A stretch of DNA of 64,000 bases from JBDTSW01 sp963807385 (GTDB taxonomy: Bacteria > Actinomycetota > Thermoleophilia > Solirubrobacterales > 70-9): NCBI GenBank assembly GCA_963807385.1, contig CAWEBQ010000003.1:744001-808000 (forward strand), in the 5' to 3' direction. Shown in pieces: positions 8,500 to 16,914 of the stretch. Each line of letters starts with the position of its first letter. The first letter of the stretch is position 1. The notes under the pieces were generated by a model, which saw only the letters and a program-made list of their open reading frames with translations, ran no database searches and was not told the DNA's origin. The translations under genes and the position numbers were made by a program.

Positions 8500-9780
8500 A
8501 TGCGGATCCTCGTCGTCGGCGCCGGCGGGCGCGAGCACGCGATCGTGCGCGCCCTCGGCCGCTCGCCGTCGGCGGACGAGCTCCTCTGCGCGCCCGGCAA
8601 CGCCGGGATCGCGGCCGATGCCCGCTTGCTAGACGTCGCGGCCGGCGACGTCCGGGGGCTGGTTGACGCCGCCGTCGCCGAGGACGTTGGGCTGGTCGTG
8701 GTGGGCCCGGAGGCCCCGCTTGTCGCCGGGCTCGTGGACGCTCTCGAGGCGGCCGGGATCCCTGCCTTCGGACCGAGCGCCTCGGCGGCCCGCCTCGAAG
8801 GCTCGAAGGTCCATGCCAAGGAGGTGATGGCCGAGGCCGGCGTCCCGACGGCCTCGCATGCTGTCCTGCGCGACCGGGAGGAGGCGCTGCGGCACCTGGC
8901 CGCCGCGGAGTACCCGCTGGTCCTCAAGGCCGACGGGCTGGCCGCGGGCAAGGGCGTGATCATCGCCGCGTCCGAGCCGGAGGCGCGCGACGCCGTCGAG
9001 CTGTTCTTCGTCGAGCAGCGATTCGGCGCCACCGAGGTGGTGTTGGAGGAGCATCTCCTCGGCGAGGAGCTCTCCCTCCTCGCGCTCTGCGACGGGCAGA
9101 ACGTGCTGCCCCTGGCGCCCGCCCAGGATTACAAGCGGATCTTCGACGGCGACGAGGGGCCCAACACGGGGGGAATGGGGAGCTACTCGCCGGTTCCCGG
9201 CGTCAGCGCCAGCGCCGTGGAGGCACTCGTCGACGAGGTCCACCGGCCCGTGGTCGAGTTGCTCGCCGCCAACGGCACCCCGTTCCACGGCGTCCTCTAC
9301 GCCGGGCTCATGATGACCGCCGCGGGCCCGCGGGTGCTGGAGTTCAACTGTCGCTTCGGCGACCCGGAGACCCAGGCGGTGCTTCCGAGGCTGCGCTCGG
9401 ATCTGGCGGACCTGTTCATGGCGTCGCGCGAGCCCGGTGGCCTCTCGGGCCTCAGCGCGGACTTCGACGAGCGCTGGGCGGTGACGGTGGTGCTCGCCTC
9501 GGCCGGCTACCCGGAGAGCTCGTCGAAGGGCGACGTCATCTCCGGGATCGCGGAAGCCGGGGCGCTCGAGGACGTGGAGGTCACGCACGCGGGGACGGCC
9601 GTCGCCGAGGGGAACGTCGTGACCGCCGGGGGCAGGGTGATCAACGTGACCGCGCTGGGCGCGGACGCGGCCGGAGCGCGCGCCCGGGCCTACGAGGCGG
9701 CCCGGCTGATCTCGTTCGACGGCATGCAGATCCGCTCGGATATCGCCGCGCGTGCGGTCGAACGCACCGATGCGCCCTGA
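8500..9780 (+). CDS. purD: Phosphoribosylamine-glycine ligase (GARS)
   Basis: 426 residues, the usual length for monofunctional PurD. It makes GAR from phosphoribosylamine, glycine and ATP, step 2 of purine synthesis. Visible hallmarks are the N-terminal VVGAGGREHAI, VGPEAPLVAGLVD, the ATP-grasp segment LKADGLAAGKGV, EEHLLGEELSLLAL, NTGGMGSYSP and LEFNCRFGDPETQ. The ATG at 8500 gives the expected start MRILVVGAGG. It is followed by purE after 16 bases. Confidence 0.97.
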   Translation: MRILVVGAGGREHAIVRALGRSPSADELLCAPGNAGIAADARLLDVAAGDVRGLVDAAVAEDVGLVVVGPEAPLVAGLVDALEAAGIPAFGPSASAARLEGSKVHAKEVMAEAGVPTASHAVLRDREEALRHLAAAEYPLVLKADGLAAGKGVIIAASEPEARDAVELFFVEQRFGATEVVLEEHLLGEELSLLALCDGQNVLPLAPAQDYKRIFDGDEGPNTGGMGSYSPVPGVSASAVEALVDEVHRPVVELLAANGTPFHGVLYAGLMMTAAGPRVLEFNCRFGDPETQAVLPRLRSDLADLFMASREPGGLSGLSADFDERWAVTVVLASAGYPESSSKGDVISGIAEAGALEDVEVTHAGTAVAEGNVVTAGGRVINVTALGADAAGARARAYEAARLISFDGMQIRSDIAARAVERTDAP

Positions 9781-9796
9781 CTGGAAGAATCGCCCC

Positions 9797-10312
9797 ATGC
9801 AAGCCAAGAAGCCCGCCGACCAGCCCAGCACCGAGACCGCGACCGAGGAGCCGACCGAGGCGCCGCCCGACACCATGCCTGACGTCGAGGTCGCCTTCGA
9901 GGAGATCGAGGTCGACGCCCCCCGCGTGGGGATCATCATGGGCTCGAAGAACGACAAGCCCAAAATGCAGCCGGCCGGCGAGGCGCTTCAGGCGGCGGGT
10001 ATCCGCTATGAGGTCCGCGTGATGAGCGCGCACCGCGACCCCGAGATGGTGCGCGAGTACTGCCACAACGCACGGATGCGCGGCCTGCGAGTAATCATCG
10101 CCGGGGCCGGAATGTCCGCGGCGCTGCCCGGAGTGGCCGCCGCCCACACGGACCTTCCGGTGATCGGGGTTCCGATTCTGGGCAAGGCCCTCGGCGGGCT
10201 CGACGCCCTGCTCTCTGCGGTTCAGATGCCTCCTGGCATCCCGGTCGCGTGCGTCGCGATCGACGGCGCGAAGAACGCAGGGATACTGGCGGCCAGGATC
10301 ATCACGTCCTAG
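9797..10312 (+). CDS. purE: N5-CAIR mutase / AIR carboxylase, PurE-type with N-terminal extension
   Basis: 171 residues from the ATG at 9797, which has GGAAG nine bases upstream; an earlier in-frame ATG at 9752 would overlap purD. A Pro/Thr/Glu-rich tail of about 40 residues precedes the core VGIIMGSKND; M27 is another possible start. The catalytic His is kept in MSAHR (H79). Two sites differ from the usual class I enzyme: GSKSD is GSKND (49-53), and the loop usually written AGAGGAAHLPG reads AGAGMSAALPG (102-112), so its His is Ala. GGLDALLS and QMPPGIPVA are normal. No purK is adjacent, although PurK normally supplies N5-CAIR to class I PurE. It is in the purD-purE-purB run. Confidence 0.92.
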   Translation: MQAKKPADQPSTETATEEPTEAPPDTMPDVEVAFEEIEVDAPRVGIIMGSKNDKPKMQPAGEALQAAGIRYEVRVMSAHRDPEMVREYCHNARMRGLRVIIAGAGMSAALPGVAAAHTDLPVIGVPILGKALGGLDALLSAVQMPPGIPVACVAIDGAKNAGILAARIITS

Positions 10313-10323
10313 ATGACCGTCAC

Positions 10324-11604
10324 GTGATCTCGCGGTACACGCGCGAAGGCATCGGGGGCGTCTGGACCGACGACCGGCGGATGCGCGCGTGGCTCGAGGT
10401 CGAGCTGGCCGCGACCGACGCCTGGGCCGCGGAGGGGATAGTGCCCCTCGAGGCCGCAGCGGCGTGCAGGGAGCGGGCCAGCTTCACGGTCGAGGAGGTC
10501 AAGAAACGCGAGCGGACCACGGGCCATGATGTCGCCGCGTTCGTCGATGTCGTCTCCGCCTCGGTTGGAGAGCACGGCCGCTGGATCCACTACGGGCTCA
10601 CCTCCTCCGACGTGCTGGATACCGCCATGGGCGTCCAGCTGCGAGAGGCCGGTGAGGTCCTGCTCCCGGGCGCCCGGGCATACCGCGACGCCCTGGTCAC
10701 GCGCGCCCGAGAGCATGCCGAGACGCTCTGCGTCGGCCGCACCCACGGCGTTCACGCGGAGCCGACCACGTTCGGCCTGCGGCTCGCCGGGTTCGCCCTG
10801 GAGGCCGATCGCAACCACGACCGGCTCACCGACGCGTTTCAGCACGCGGCCGTGGGCAAGCTCTCCGGCGCCGTCGGGACATACGCGTCGGTACCGCCGG
10901 CGGTCGAGGCCCGCGTGATGGAGGCCCTGGGCCTGCGGCGCGAGGACATCGCGACGCAGGTGGTCCCGCGGGACCGGCACGCCGTCGTGCTCACCTCCGC
11001 TGCCCTCGCCGGGGCAGGTCTCGAGCGCTTCGCGACCGAGATCCGCCACCTGCAGCGAACCGAGGTCCGCGAGGTCGAGGAGCCGTTCGGCTCCGGTCAG
11101 AAGGGCTCCTCGGCGATGCCGCACAAGCGCAACCCGATCCTCACCGAGCGGATCACCGGGCTCGCCCGGGTCCTACGCGGTTACGCGCAGGTGGGCCTCG
11201 AGAACGTCGCGCTGTGGCACGAGCGCGATATCTCCCACTCGGGGGCCGAGCGCATCGTCCTCCCCGACGCCACGATCGGGCTCGACTACATGCAGCACCT
11301 GGGCGCAAATGTCGCCGCCGAGATGACGGTTCGCGCGGACCGCATGAAGGAGAACCTCGAGCTCACCCACGGCGCGCTGTTCAGCCAGCGGGCGCTGACC
11401 GCGCTGGTCGAGTCCGGGATGACGCGAGACGACGCCTACCGGATCGTCCAGGAGACGGCCCAGCGGGCCTGGGACACCGGCACGCAGTTCCGCGAGCTGC
11501 TCGGCGCGAGCGCACCGGAGCTGGACCTCGACGCGGTCTTCGACTACGGCGCGTACCTCGAGCACGTGCCCGACGTCCTGGCACGACTCGACGAGCTGGG
11601 GTAG
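10324..11604 (+). CDS. purB: Adenylosuccinate lyase
   Basis: 426 residues from the GTG at 10324, chosen because the protein then begins MISRYTREG as in other PurB proteins; the in-frame ATG at 10249 lies inside purE. It cleaves SAICAR (step 8) and adenylosuccinate. Hallmarks are TGHDVAAFVD, HYGLTSSDVLDTA, GRTHGVHAEPTTFG (catalytic His region) and the fumarase/aspartase signature GSSAMPHKRNP. It starts 11 bases after the purE stop. An inverted repeat after the gene (11636-11672) probably ends the transcript. Confidence 0.97.
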   Translation: MISRYTREGIGGVWTDDRRMRAWLEVELAATDAWAAEGIVPLEAAAACRERASFTVEEVKKRERTTGHDVAAFVDVVSASVGEHGRWIHYGLTSSDVLDTAMGVQLREAGEVLLPGARAYRDALVTRAREHAETLCVGRTHGVHAEPTTFGLRLAGFALEADRNHDRLTDAFQHAAVGKLSGAVGTYASVPPAVEARVMEALGLRREDIATQVVPRDRHAVVLTSAALAGAGLERFATEIRHLQRTEVREVEEPFGSGQKGSSAMPHKRNPILTERITGLARVLRGYAQVGLENVALWHERDISHSGAERIVLPDATIGLDYMQHLGANVAAEMTVRADRMKENLELTHGALFSQRALTALVESGMTRDDAYRIVQETAQRAWDTGTQFRELLGASAPELDLDAVFDYGAYLEHVPDVLARLDELG

Positions 11605-11635
11605 TCGCATCACTGAGCGTTTTGGGATCTATTGG

Positions 11636-11672
11636 GTCCTCGAGCGCTCACTCACCTGCGCCGCTCGAGGAC
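11636..11672. terminator. Bidirectional terminator-like inverted repeat between purB and the P450 gene
   Basis: GTCCTCGAGCG (11636-11646) pairs perfectly with CGCTCGAGGAC (11662-11672), an 11-bp stem with a 15-base loop. It sits between two converging genes; the right arm covers the last codons of the P450 gene. There is no T-run, so Rho-independent activity is uncertain. Confidence 0.5.
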
Positions 11673-12995
11673 CGCGCCGGTTCCGGTGGCGGGGGCGAGC
11701 GTGACGTTGCGGCGGACGATGCGCTCCGGCTCGGGGTCGCCCGCGCGCAGAACCGCGCCGCGAAGGATGGTGCGTAGCGCGACCCGCATCTCCATCAGCG
11801 CGAAGGATGCGCCGAGGCACCGCCGCGTGCCGCCGCCGAAGGGAACCCACGAGAACGTCTCGGGCGCTTCAGCGAGGAACCGCTCCGGGCGGAACGCGCG
11901 CGCGTTCGGGTAGACGTCGTCCCGCATGTGGGTGAGGTAGATCGACGCCATCACCACGGTGCGGTCGGGGAGCTCGTACCCGCCGAGCTCGGCGACCTCG
12001 CGCAGCTGCCTGCCGGTGAACGGGACCACAGGGCGGATCCGCATCGACTCGCTGATCACGGCGTCCAGCCACTCGGTGCCGTCGCCCTCGGCCTCATCGC
12101 GCAGGCGCTCCATCGCCTCCGGGTGGTGGAAGAGCTGGTCGAACGCCCACGCCAGCGATGTGGCGGTCGTCTCGTGGCCCGCCAGCAGCAGGGTCATGAG
12201 CTGGTCACGGACGTCGATGTCGTCCATCGCGGTGCCGTCCTCGAACCGGGCGCTCACCAGCATCGAGAGGATGTCCTCGCGCTCGTCCAGCGCGGGATCG
12301 GCGCGGCGCGAGGCGATCTCGGCCCCCAGGAGCTCGTCGGTGCGCCGGATGCGGGCGACCGTCGTCCGCCACGGTGGCAGCTTCCGCAGGCGCGGGACGG
12401 CCATGCCCACGGCGCGGGCGGACTGCGTCGCGGCGAGGATCGCGACCAGGTTCTCGCTCAGCTCATCGCGCCGGCCCGCCTCCTCCATGCCGAACACCGC
12501 GCGCAGGATCACCTCCAGGGTCAGGGCCTGCATGCTGGGGTGAAGCGGAAAGCGTCGGCCGGTGGGCCAGCCTTCGATCTGCCGCTCGGCGGCCTCCTCG
12601 ATCACCGATTCGTAGGCGCGCATCCGCTCGCCGTGGAACGGCGGGAGCATCAGCTTGCGCCGGCGCAGATGCTCCTCGTCCTTGGCCAGCAGCACCGAGC
12701 GGCGGCCGAGCACCGACTCCAGCATGACGTTGCGACCGGGGGCGACCGTGTTCGTCCGGTCGGCGGCGAAGAGGCGCTTGAGCGAGGGCGGATCGGAGAT
12801 GAACACCACGTCGCCGGGGCCGTAGAGGCGCAGCGTGAAGGTCTGGCCGAAGCGCCGCGTCGCGTCCTCCCAGAACGAGACCGGGTCGCGGACGAAGCGC
12901 AGCGTCTGGACGGCGCGGGAGGCGCTGGGCCCGGGCGGGAGCCCCGAGGGCCTACCCCGCGGCGGGGCGGCCGCTGCGGTCGCGTCCCCGGACAC
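11652..12995 (-). CDS. Cytochrome P450
   Basis: 447 residues. All class-defining motifs are present: I-helix AGHETTATS (272-280), K-helix ESMR (316-319), AFRPERF (meander) and heme loop FGGGTRRCLG with the thiolate Cys at 393. The Pro-rich start GLPPGPSASRAVQTLRF resembles cytosolic bacterial P450s such as CYP110/CYP1xx-like enzymes rather than membrane-anchored ones. It begins two bases after the csoR stop and so is probably co-transcribed with csoR. No redox partner gene is nearby. The substrate cannot be predicted. Confidence 0.95.
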   Translation of the reverse strand: MSGDATAAAAPPRGRPSGLPPGPSASRAVQTLRFVRDPVSFWEDATRRFGQTFTLRLYGPGDVVFISDPPSLKRLFAADRTNTVAPGRNVMLESVLGRRSVLLAKDEEHLRRRKLMLPPFHGERMRAYESVIEEAAERQIEGWPTGRRFPLHPSMQALTLEVILRAVFGMEEAGRRDELSENLVAILAATQSARAVGMAVPRLRKLPPWRTTVARIRRTDELLGAEIASRRADPALDEREDILSMLVSARFEDGTAMDDIDVRDQLMTLLLAGHETTATSLAWAFDQLFHHPEAMERLRDEAEGDGTEWLDAVISESMRIRPVVPFTGRQLREVAELGGYELPDRTVVMASIYLTHMRDDVYPNARAFRPERFLAEAPETFSWVPFGGGTRRCLGASFALMEMRVALRTILRGAVLRAGDPEPERIVRRNVTLAPATGTGAVLERRR

Positions 12996-12997
12996 GT

Positions 12998-13300
12998 TCA
13001 GCGGGTCCGTGCGAAGCGCTCGACCGCCCCGAGCAGCTCCGCGACGCGCTCCTGCGCCTCCGGCCCGCCCTGCTCAACCGCGTCGCGTACGCAGTGGTTG
13101 GTGTGATCGGTGAGGACCTCGAAGCCCACCCGGTCGAGCGCCTTGGTGACGGCCGCAAGCTGGGTCAGGACATCGATGCAGTAGGCCTCGTCCGAGACCA
13201 TCCGCCCTAGTCCGCGGACCTGGCCCTCGATGCGAGCAAGGCGGCGGAGGATCGCATCGCGGTTCTCGATGTAGCCGACGTCGGAAGTGGCAGCCTCCAC
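12998..13300 (-). CDS. csoR: Copper-sensing transcriptional repressor CsoR
   Basis: 100 residues from the GTG at 13300. The family pattern RDAILRRLARIEGQVRGL, then YCIDVLTQ and DHTNHCV is complete. The Cu(I) ligand set C-x24-H-x3-C is intact: Cys in YCID, His 25 residues later in DH, and Cys four residues after that. This spacing is that of copper-type CsoR. CsoR normally represses copper-resistance genes and lets go of DNA when Cu(I) binds. Here no copper ATPase or chaperone is adjacent; the downstream gene is a P450 and the divergent gene is a sulfotransferase. A CsoR-type operator lies 10 bases upstream. Confidence 0.9.
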   Translation of the reverse strand: MEAATSDVGYIENRDAILRRLARIEGQVRGLGRMVSDEAYCIDVLTQLAAVTKALDRVGFEVLTDHTNHCVRDAVEQGGPEAQERVAELLGAVERFARTR

Positions 13301-13310
13301 CCCCCGCACT

Positions 13311-13327
13311 ATACCGGGTGGGGGTAT
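13311..13327. promoter_or_regulatory. Putative CsoR operator
   Basis: ATACCGGGTGGGGGTAT: half-sites ATACC and GGTAT flank a G-rich core, the layout of CsoR/RcnR-family operators. It lies in the 55-base gap between csoR and the divergent sulfotransferase gene, so it could control both. Confidence 0.65.
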
Positions 13328-13355
13328 TGACCCTGCCACAATTCGCGGCCGTCTC

Positions 13356-14261
13356 ATGAGGATTCCCCTCTTCAGCCGCCGGCATGTACCAGACCCCGCC
13401 CCGTTCGTCGTCGGCGTCGGCCGCTCCGGCACGACGCTGCTGCGCCTGATGCTGGACGCGCATCCCCGGCTTGCGATGCCCCCGGAGACGGGCTTTATCC
13501 CCGGGCTCATCGCGGCCGCCAAGGAGCCGGGCGCCACCCCCGAGAGCGCCCTGGCCGCCGTCACGGGCCACCGCAAGTGGGGGGACTTCCCGATGTCTGA
13601 GGACGAGCTGCTCGAGCGCTGGCGGGGGCTCGATCGCGTGCGCCCGAGGGGCGTCGTCCGGGCCTTCTACGAACTCTACGCCGAGCATCAGGGTAAGCCG
13701 CGCTGGGGCGACAAGACCCCCGGCTACACGATGTACATGGGGCGGATCTCGCGAACGCTGCCCGAGGCCCGCTTCGTGCACGTCATCCGCGACGGCCGCG
13801 CCGTCGCCCTTTCGCGGATGCGAACGCTCGCGCTGCGGCCCGTCGAGATCAGCAAGGTGGCGAACCGCTGGCAGAAGCGGGTCCGCAAGGCGCGCGCGAA
13901 GGGAGCCGAGCTCGATCACTACCTGGAGATCCGGTACGAGTCGCTCGTTCGCGAGCCCGAGTCCACGCTGAGGCACGTTTGCGAGTTCATCGAGCTCGAC
14001 TGGGATCCGGCGCTGCTCGATTACCACCGCCGCTCCGAGGAGCGCCTGGCCGAGCTCGACCGCGATATCCCCGCCTGGGGGAAGAAGCTACCCCGCTCGG
14101 CGGAGAGCCGCATGGCCCTGCACCAGCAGACGACCAAGCCGCCGGACACCGCGCGCATCGATCGCTGGCGCGACGAGCTCTCGGCGGAGGACGTGGAGGC
14201 CTTCGAGTCGGTGGCGGGCGACCTGCTGAGCGAGCTGGGCTACGAGCCCGCCTCGGCGTGA
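13356..14261 (+). CDS. TPST-like PAPS sulfotransferase
   Basis: 301 residues from the ATG at 13356. Motifs: RSGTT (23-27, 5'-phosphosulfate loop), MPPETGF with Glu44, KPRWGDKTP with Lys120, VIRDGR (143-148, 3'-phosphate region), RYESLVREPE, and the C-terminal RWRDEL....LLSELGYE block. Glu44 and Lys120 line up with the catalytic Glu and Lys of human tyrosylprotein sulfotransferase 2. The usual DGRDVALS reads DGRAVALS here. It is divergent from csoR across a CsoR-like operator and overlaps the next sulfotransferase by four bases (GTGA). Acceptor unknown. Confidence 0.88.
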   Translation: MRIPLFSRRHVPDPAPFVVGVGRSGTTLLRLMLDAHPRLAMPPETGFIPGLIAAAKEPGATPESALAAVTGHRKWGDFPMSEDELLERWRGLDRVRPRGVVRAFYELYAEHQGKPRWGDKTPGYTMYMGRISRTLPEARFVHVIRDGRAVALSRMRTLALRPVEISKVANRWQKRVRKARAKGAELDHYLEIRYESLVREPESTLRHVCEFIELDWDPALLDYHRRSEERLAELDRDIPAWGKKLPRSAESRMALHQQTTKPPDTARIDRWRDELSAEDVEAFESVAGDLLSELGYEPASA

Positions 14262-15124
14262 GCGATCCACGGCCCGTCCTGGTCGTCGGGCTGCAGAAGT
14301 CGGGGACGAGCCTGCTGCTGCGCCTGCTGTCTGAGACCAGCGCGTTCCGCAACCCGGTCCGCTTCGAGGGGCGCGAGCTGTGGGGAGACGACCCGCCGTT
14401 CGCACCAACCGCCTTTCCGGCGGGGACGTTCTACCAGCGCGAGGGCGGCGAGAACGGGCACGAGCTGGGCGTCGCCGAGGCCACCGACGAGGTGCGCGAG
14501 CACCTTGAGCGGGCGCTGGCGGGCGCCGCGAGGCCGGGCAAGTCCCTGGTCCTGAAGAACCCGTACAACACCGTCCGCGTCCCATGGCTGCGCGCCCTGC
14601 TGCCGGACGCCGTGATCGTCGGCGTCGTGCGCCGAGCCTTGCCGAACACCTTCTCCCTGGTCAAGAAGCACGTCGAGAACCCTCACGTCCACCGCGGCCC
14701 GGAGGAGGGCTGGTGGGGGGTAAAGCCGGCCGGCTGGCGCGGGATCGTCTCCGAGGACAAGGTCGTGCAGGCGGCGCACCAGTGGGCGGGCGTAAACGGC
14801 AAGCTCTGGACGGACAGGGCGACCCTCGACCTGCTGGTCCCCTATCAGGATCTGTGCGCGGATCCTGCGGGGTTCGTGGGCCGGATCGGCGAGCTGGCCA
14901 CGGACCGGGCGGTGACCGGGGAGTTCCCCGCCCTCGAAGCGCTCGACGACGAGTTCGAGCGCGGGGGCCCCTTGGAGTCTGCGAACCGCGTCTTCAAGCG
15001 CACCGGGTCGCTCGACCTCGAAGGAGCCGAGCGGGACCCGGCGCACCTCGAGCCGTACACGGAGGCCCAGCGCGCAAGGGTGCTCGCGATCTGCGAGCCG
15101 GTCGCGGCCCAGTTCGGGCTCTAA
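14258..15124 (+). CDS. Sulfotransferase family protein (divergent)
   Basis: 288 residues from the GTG at 14258, which overlaps the upstream stop as GTGA. The P-loop-like PAPS site is VVGLQKSGTSLLLRLL (KSGTS at 14-18), with KSLVLKNPYN in the place of the GDKTP motif and VGVVRRALPNTFSLVKKH in the 3'-phosphate region. It is not close to the nine TPST-like paralogues of this window. Its stop overlaps the stop of the converging Asn-synthetase-like gene by four bases. Co-transcription with the upstream sulfotransferase is likely. Confidence 0.75.
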   Translation: MSDPRPVLVVGLQKSGTSLLLRLLSETSAFRNPVRFEGRELWGDDPPFAPTAFPAGTFYQREGGENGHELGVAEATDEVREHLERALAGAARPGKSLVLKNPYNTVRVPWLRALLPDAVIVGVVRRALPNTFSLVKKHVENPHVHRGPEEGWWGVKPAGWRGIVSEDKVVQAAHQWAGVNGKLWTDRATLDLLVPYQDLCADPAGFVGRIGELATDRAVTGEFPALEALDDEFERGGPLESANRVFKRTGSLDLEGAERDPAHLEPYTEAQRARVLAICEPVAAQFGL

Positions 15125-16914
15125 CCGCGGGCCGCTGCTGCGAGCGTGCTCAGATGCGGTGCGAAACCCGCGCGCCAGGCGATGCGGGTGAGCATCCGCT
15201 CGTCGTGGGGACGCCCGCCGCCGTCGCGCGAGCGCTCCCACATCGCGCGGACCGCCTCCGGCTCGAAGACATCCTCCCAATCCCCCGCCGCGGCGATCAG
15301 CGCCTCCATCTCCTCGCGCCGCGCCGGCTGCTCGTAGAGGCGCCGGCGCGTGACGGGCCCGGCCGTCTCGGCCTCGAAGATGCGCACGCCCGCCCATTCT
15401 CCGAGCAGGCGCTCGACCAGGAGCGGGTGCAGCTTCGCGCGGACCCTCTGCAGCGGCTCGAGGTCGAAGCACGCGCGGACGAAGGCTGGGGTCGAGCAGG
15501 CCGACGAGCGGTCGTTCCGCGCCCCGAGGCCGGAGCGGAAGGCCAGGCGCTCGGTGAGGTAGTAGTAGTCGGTGAGAGAGGCGCCGCTGAGGCCCAGCTC
15601 GCGGCCGGACTCGAAGGCCCGGGTTGCCCCCTCACGAAACGTCGCGTAGGCCTCGGGCCGGGCGGCATCCCGCTTGCGCCTCGCCATCCGCTCGAACTTC
15701 TCGGCGAGCTGCGGGATGTCCATCGCCTCGGCGCGCTCCATCTTGCGCCGGCCCCCGTAGTAGAAGCCATGGCCCAGCTCCCCACCATGGCCGGAGACGA
15801 TCGGCGGCAGGAAGCCGGACTGGGGCAGATCGAGCGGACCGCGGATCAGCGAGTGCGGGTTGAGCATCCCGTCGTGCACCAGGTGGTAGTCCGCCACCCG
15901 GTCCGCGATCGCATCGTCCTCGGTGGGGCTCTCCGCCGCGCGGACGACATGGTCGAGGGGCCTCGGCGCGGCGTCGAGCAGCTCTTGGACGACGTCCAGC
16001 TCCCCCGGCTCGAGGTCGACGGTCTGGAAGCGGCCGTCGATCCCGGCGGCGACGGCCGCGGCGGCGGAGACCCGCGAGTCGCGCCCACCGGAGAGGTCGA
16101 TCGCCAGGCCGCAGGACCAGTTGGCGCGAAGGTCCCGGAACAGGCCCTTCGCCGCGCTCGCGGCGGCATCGGCGGAGCGGCCCAGCCTGGCCCGCCGGGG
16201 GCTCACCAGCTCGATCGCCCGGCGTGCCCGCGCCCGCCCTACCTCGATCCCCGACGGGCCGGGGCGAACCGTGAGCGCGCTCGCGCGGGGCACCTTCCGA
16301 GCTCCGGCGATCGCCGTCTCCTCGCCGAGGAACCAGCCCGTCGCCGCAAGCATCCCCCACGCGCGCTCGTCGAGCGCCGGGACCTCGCCGGCGAAGACCG
16401 GGAGCGCGCCCAGGCGGTTTGACCACACCCGTAGGCCACCGCTCTCCAGTTCGTAGAGGCGAGCGGTGCCGATGAAGTCGTTGGCGACGTGCAGGTCCCC
16501 GGTGGCGGTGTCACGGACGCCCATGAGAAGCGGCGGATTGAGCTCGGCGATCAGGTCCGGGTCGGCCACCAGGCGGGCGGCCAGATCGGTCGCCGCCTCC
16601 GCGGGTGCAAGCTCGCCCAGGAGCGCGCCCCATCCGGTCGGCGGCGAGGTCCAGGCGACGGCGCGGCCGTCGCGCTCACTCCACAGCGGCCACAGGCGTC
16701 GCTCGTCGTCTCGGGCGAGCAAAGCAAGGCCAGTGCGGTGACCGAAGCTGGCGTGGCGAAGGAGCGGCTCCTCCGACAACGGCCCGTAGTGAGCCTCGAC
16801 CCGGGCCAGAGCCCGCTCGACCTGGTCGTGCGGGACCTCACCGTCGTACGCCCACGCCAGCCAGGTGTGCTCGATGTAGTTGGGAACGCGGACGAGGCCG
16901 CCGTCGTCCGCCAT
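15121..16914 (-). CDS. Asparagine-synthetase-like ATP-pyrophosphatase lacking the glutaminase Cys
   Basis: 597 residues. The C-terminal half is an AsnB-type synthetase domain with the ATP-binding PP-loop LSGGRDS (274-280) and GHGGELGHG. The N-terminal half keeps the shape of a class II glutamine amidotransferase (ANDFIGTARLYE... VWSNRLGALPVF) but begins MADDGG and has no Cys2 nucleophile. It therefore probably cannot release ammonia from glutamine; free ammonia or another amine is the likely nucleophile, as in beta-lactam synthetases and lasso cyclases. The ATG at 16914 overlaps the stop of the glycosyltransferase upstream by one base, so both are translated together. A role in amidating or ligating a sugar acid is inference. 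Confidence 0.8.
   Translation of the reverse strand: MADDGGLVRVPNYIEHTWLAWAYDGEVPHDQVERALARVEAHYGPLSEEPLLRHASFGHRTGLALLARDDERRLWPLWSERDGRAVAWTSPPTGWGALLGELAPAEAATDLAARLVADPDLIAELNPPLLMGVRDTATGDLHVANDFIGTARLYELESGGLRVWSNRLGALPVFAGEVPALDERAWGMLAATGWFLGEETAIAGARKVPRASALTVRPGPSGIEVGRARARRAIELVSPRRARLGRSADAAASAAKGLFRDLRANWSCGLAIDLSGGRDSRVSAAAAVAAGIDGRFQTVDLEPGELDVVQELLDAAPRPLDHVVRAAESPTEDDAIADRVADYHLVHDGMLNPHSLIRGPLDLPQSGFLPPIVSGHGGELGHGFYYGGRRKMERAEAMDIPQLAEKFERMARRKRDAARPEAYATFREGATRAFESGRELGLSGASLTDYYYLTERLAFRSGLGARNDRSSACSTPAFVRACFDLEPLQRVRAKLHPLLVERLLGEWAGVRIFEAETAGPVTRRRLYEQPARREEMEALIAAAGDWEDVFEPEAVRAMWERSRDGGGRPHDERMLTRIAWRAGFAPHLSTLAAAARG

Noticed and set aside
9752..9796. Earlier ATG for purE
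   Set aside because: It would overlap purD by 29 bases and adds residues with no match; the ATG at 9797 has a ribosome binding site.
8629..9963. A 444-codon open frame on the - strand
   Set aside because: Antisense to purD and the start of purE; purD is certain and the frame shows no motifs.
10249..10323. Earlier ATG for purB
   Set aside because: It lies inside purE in another frame and adds 25 basic residues not found in PurB proteins; the GTG at 10324 gives the usual start.
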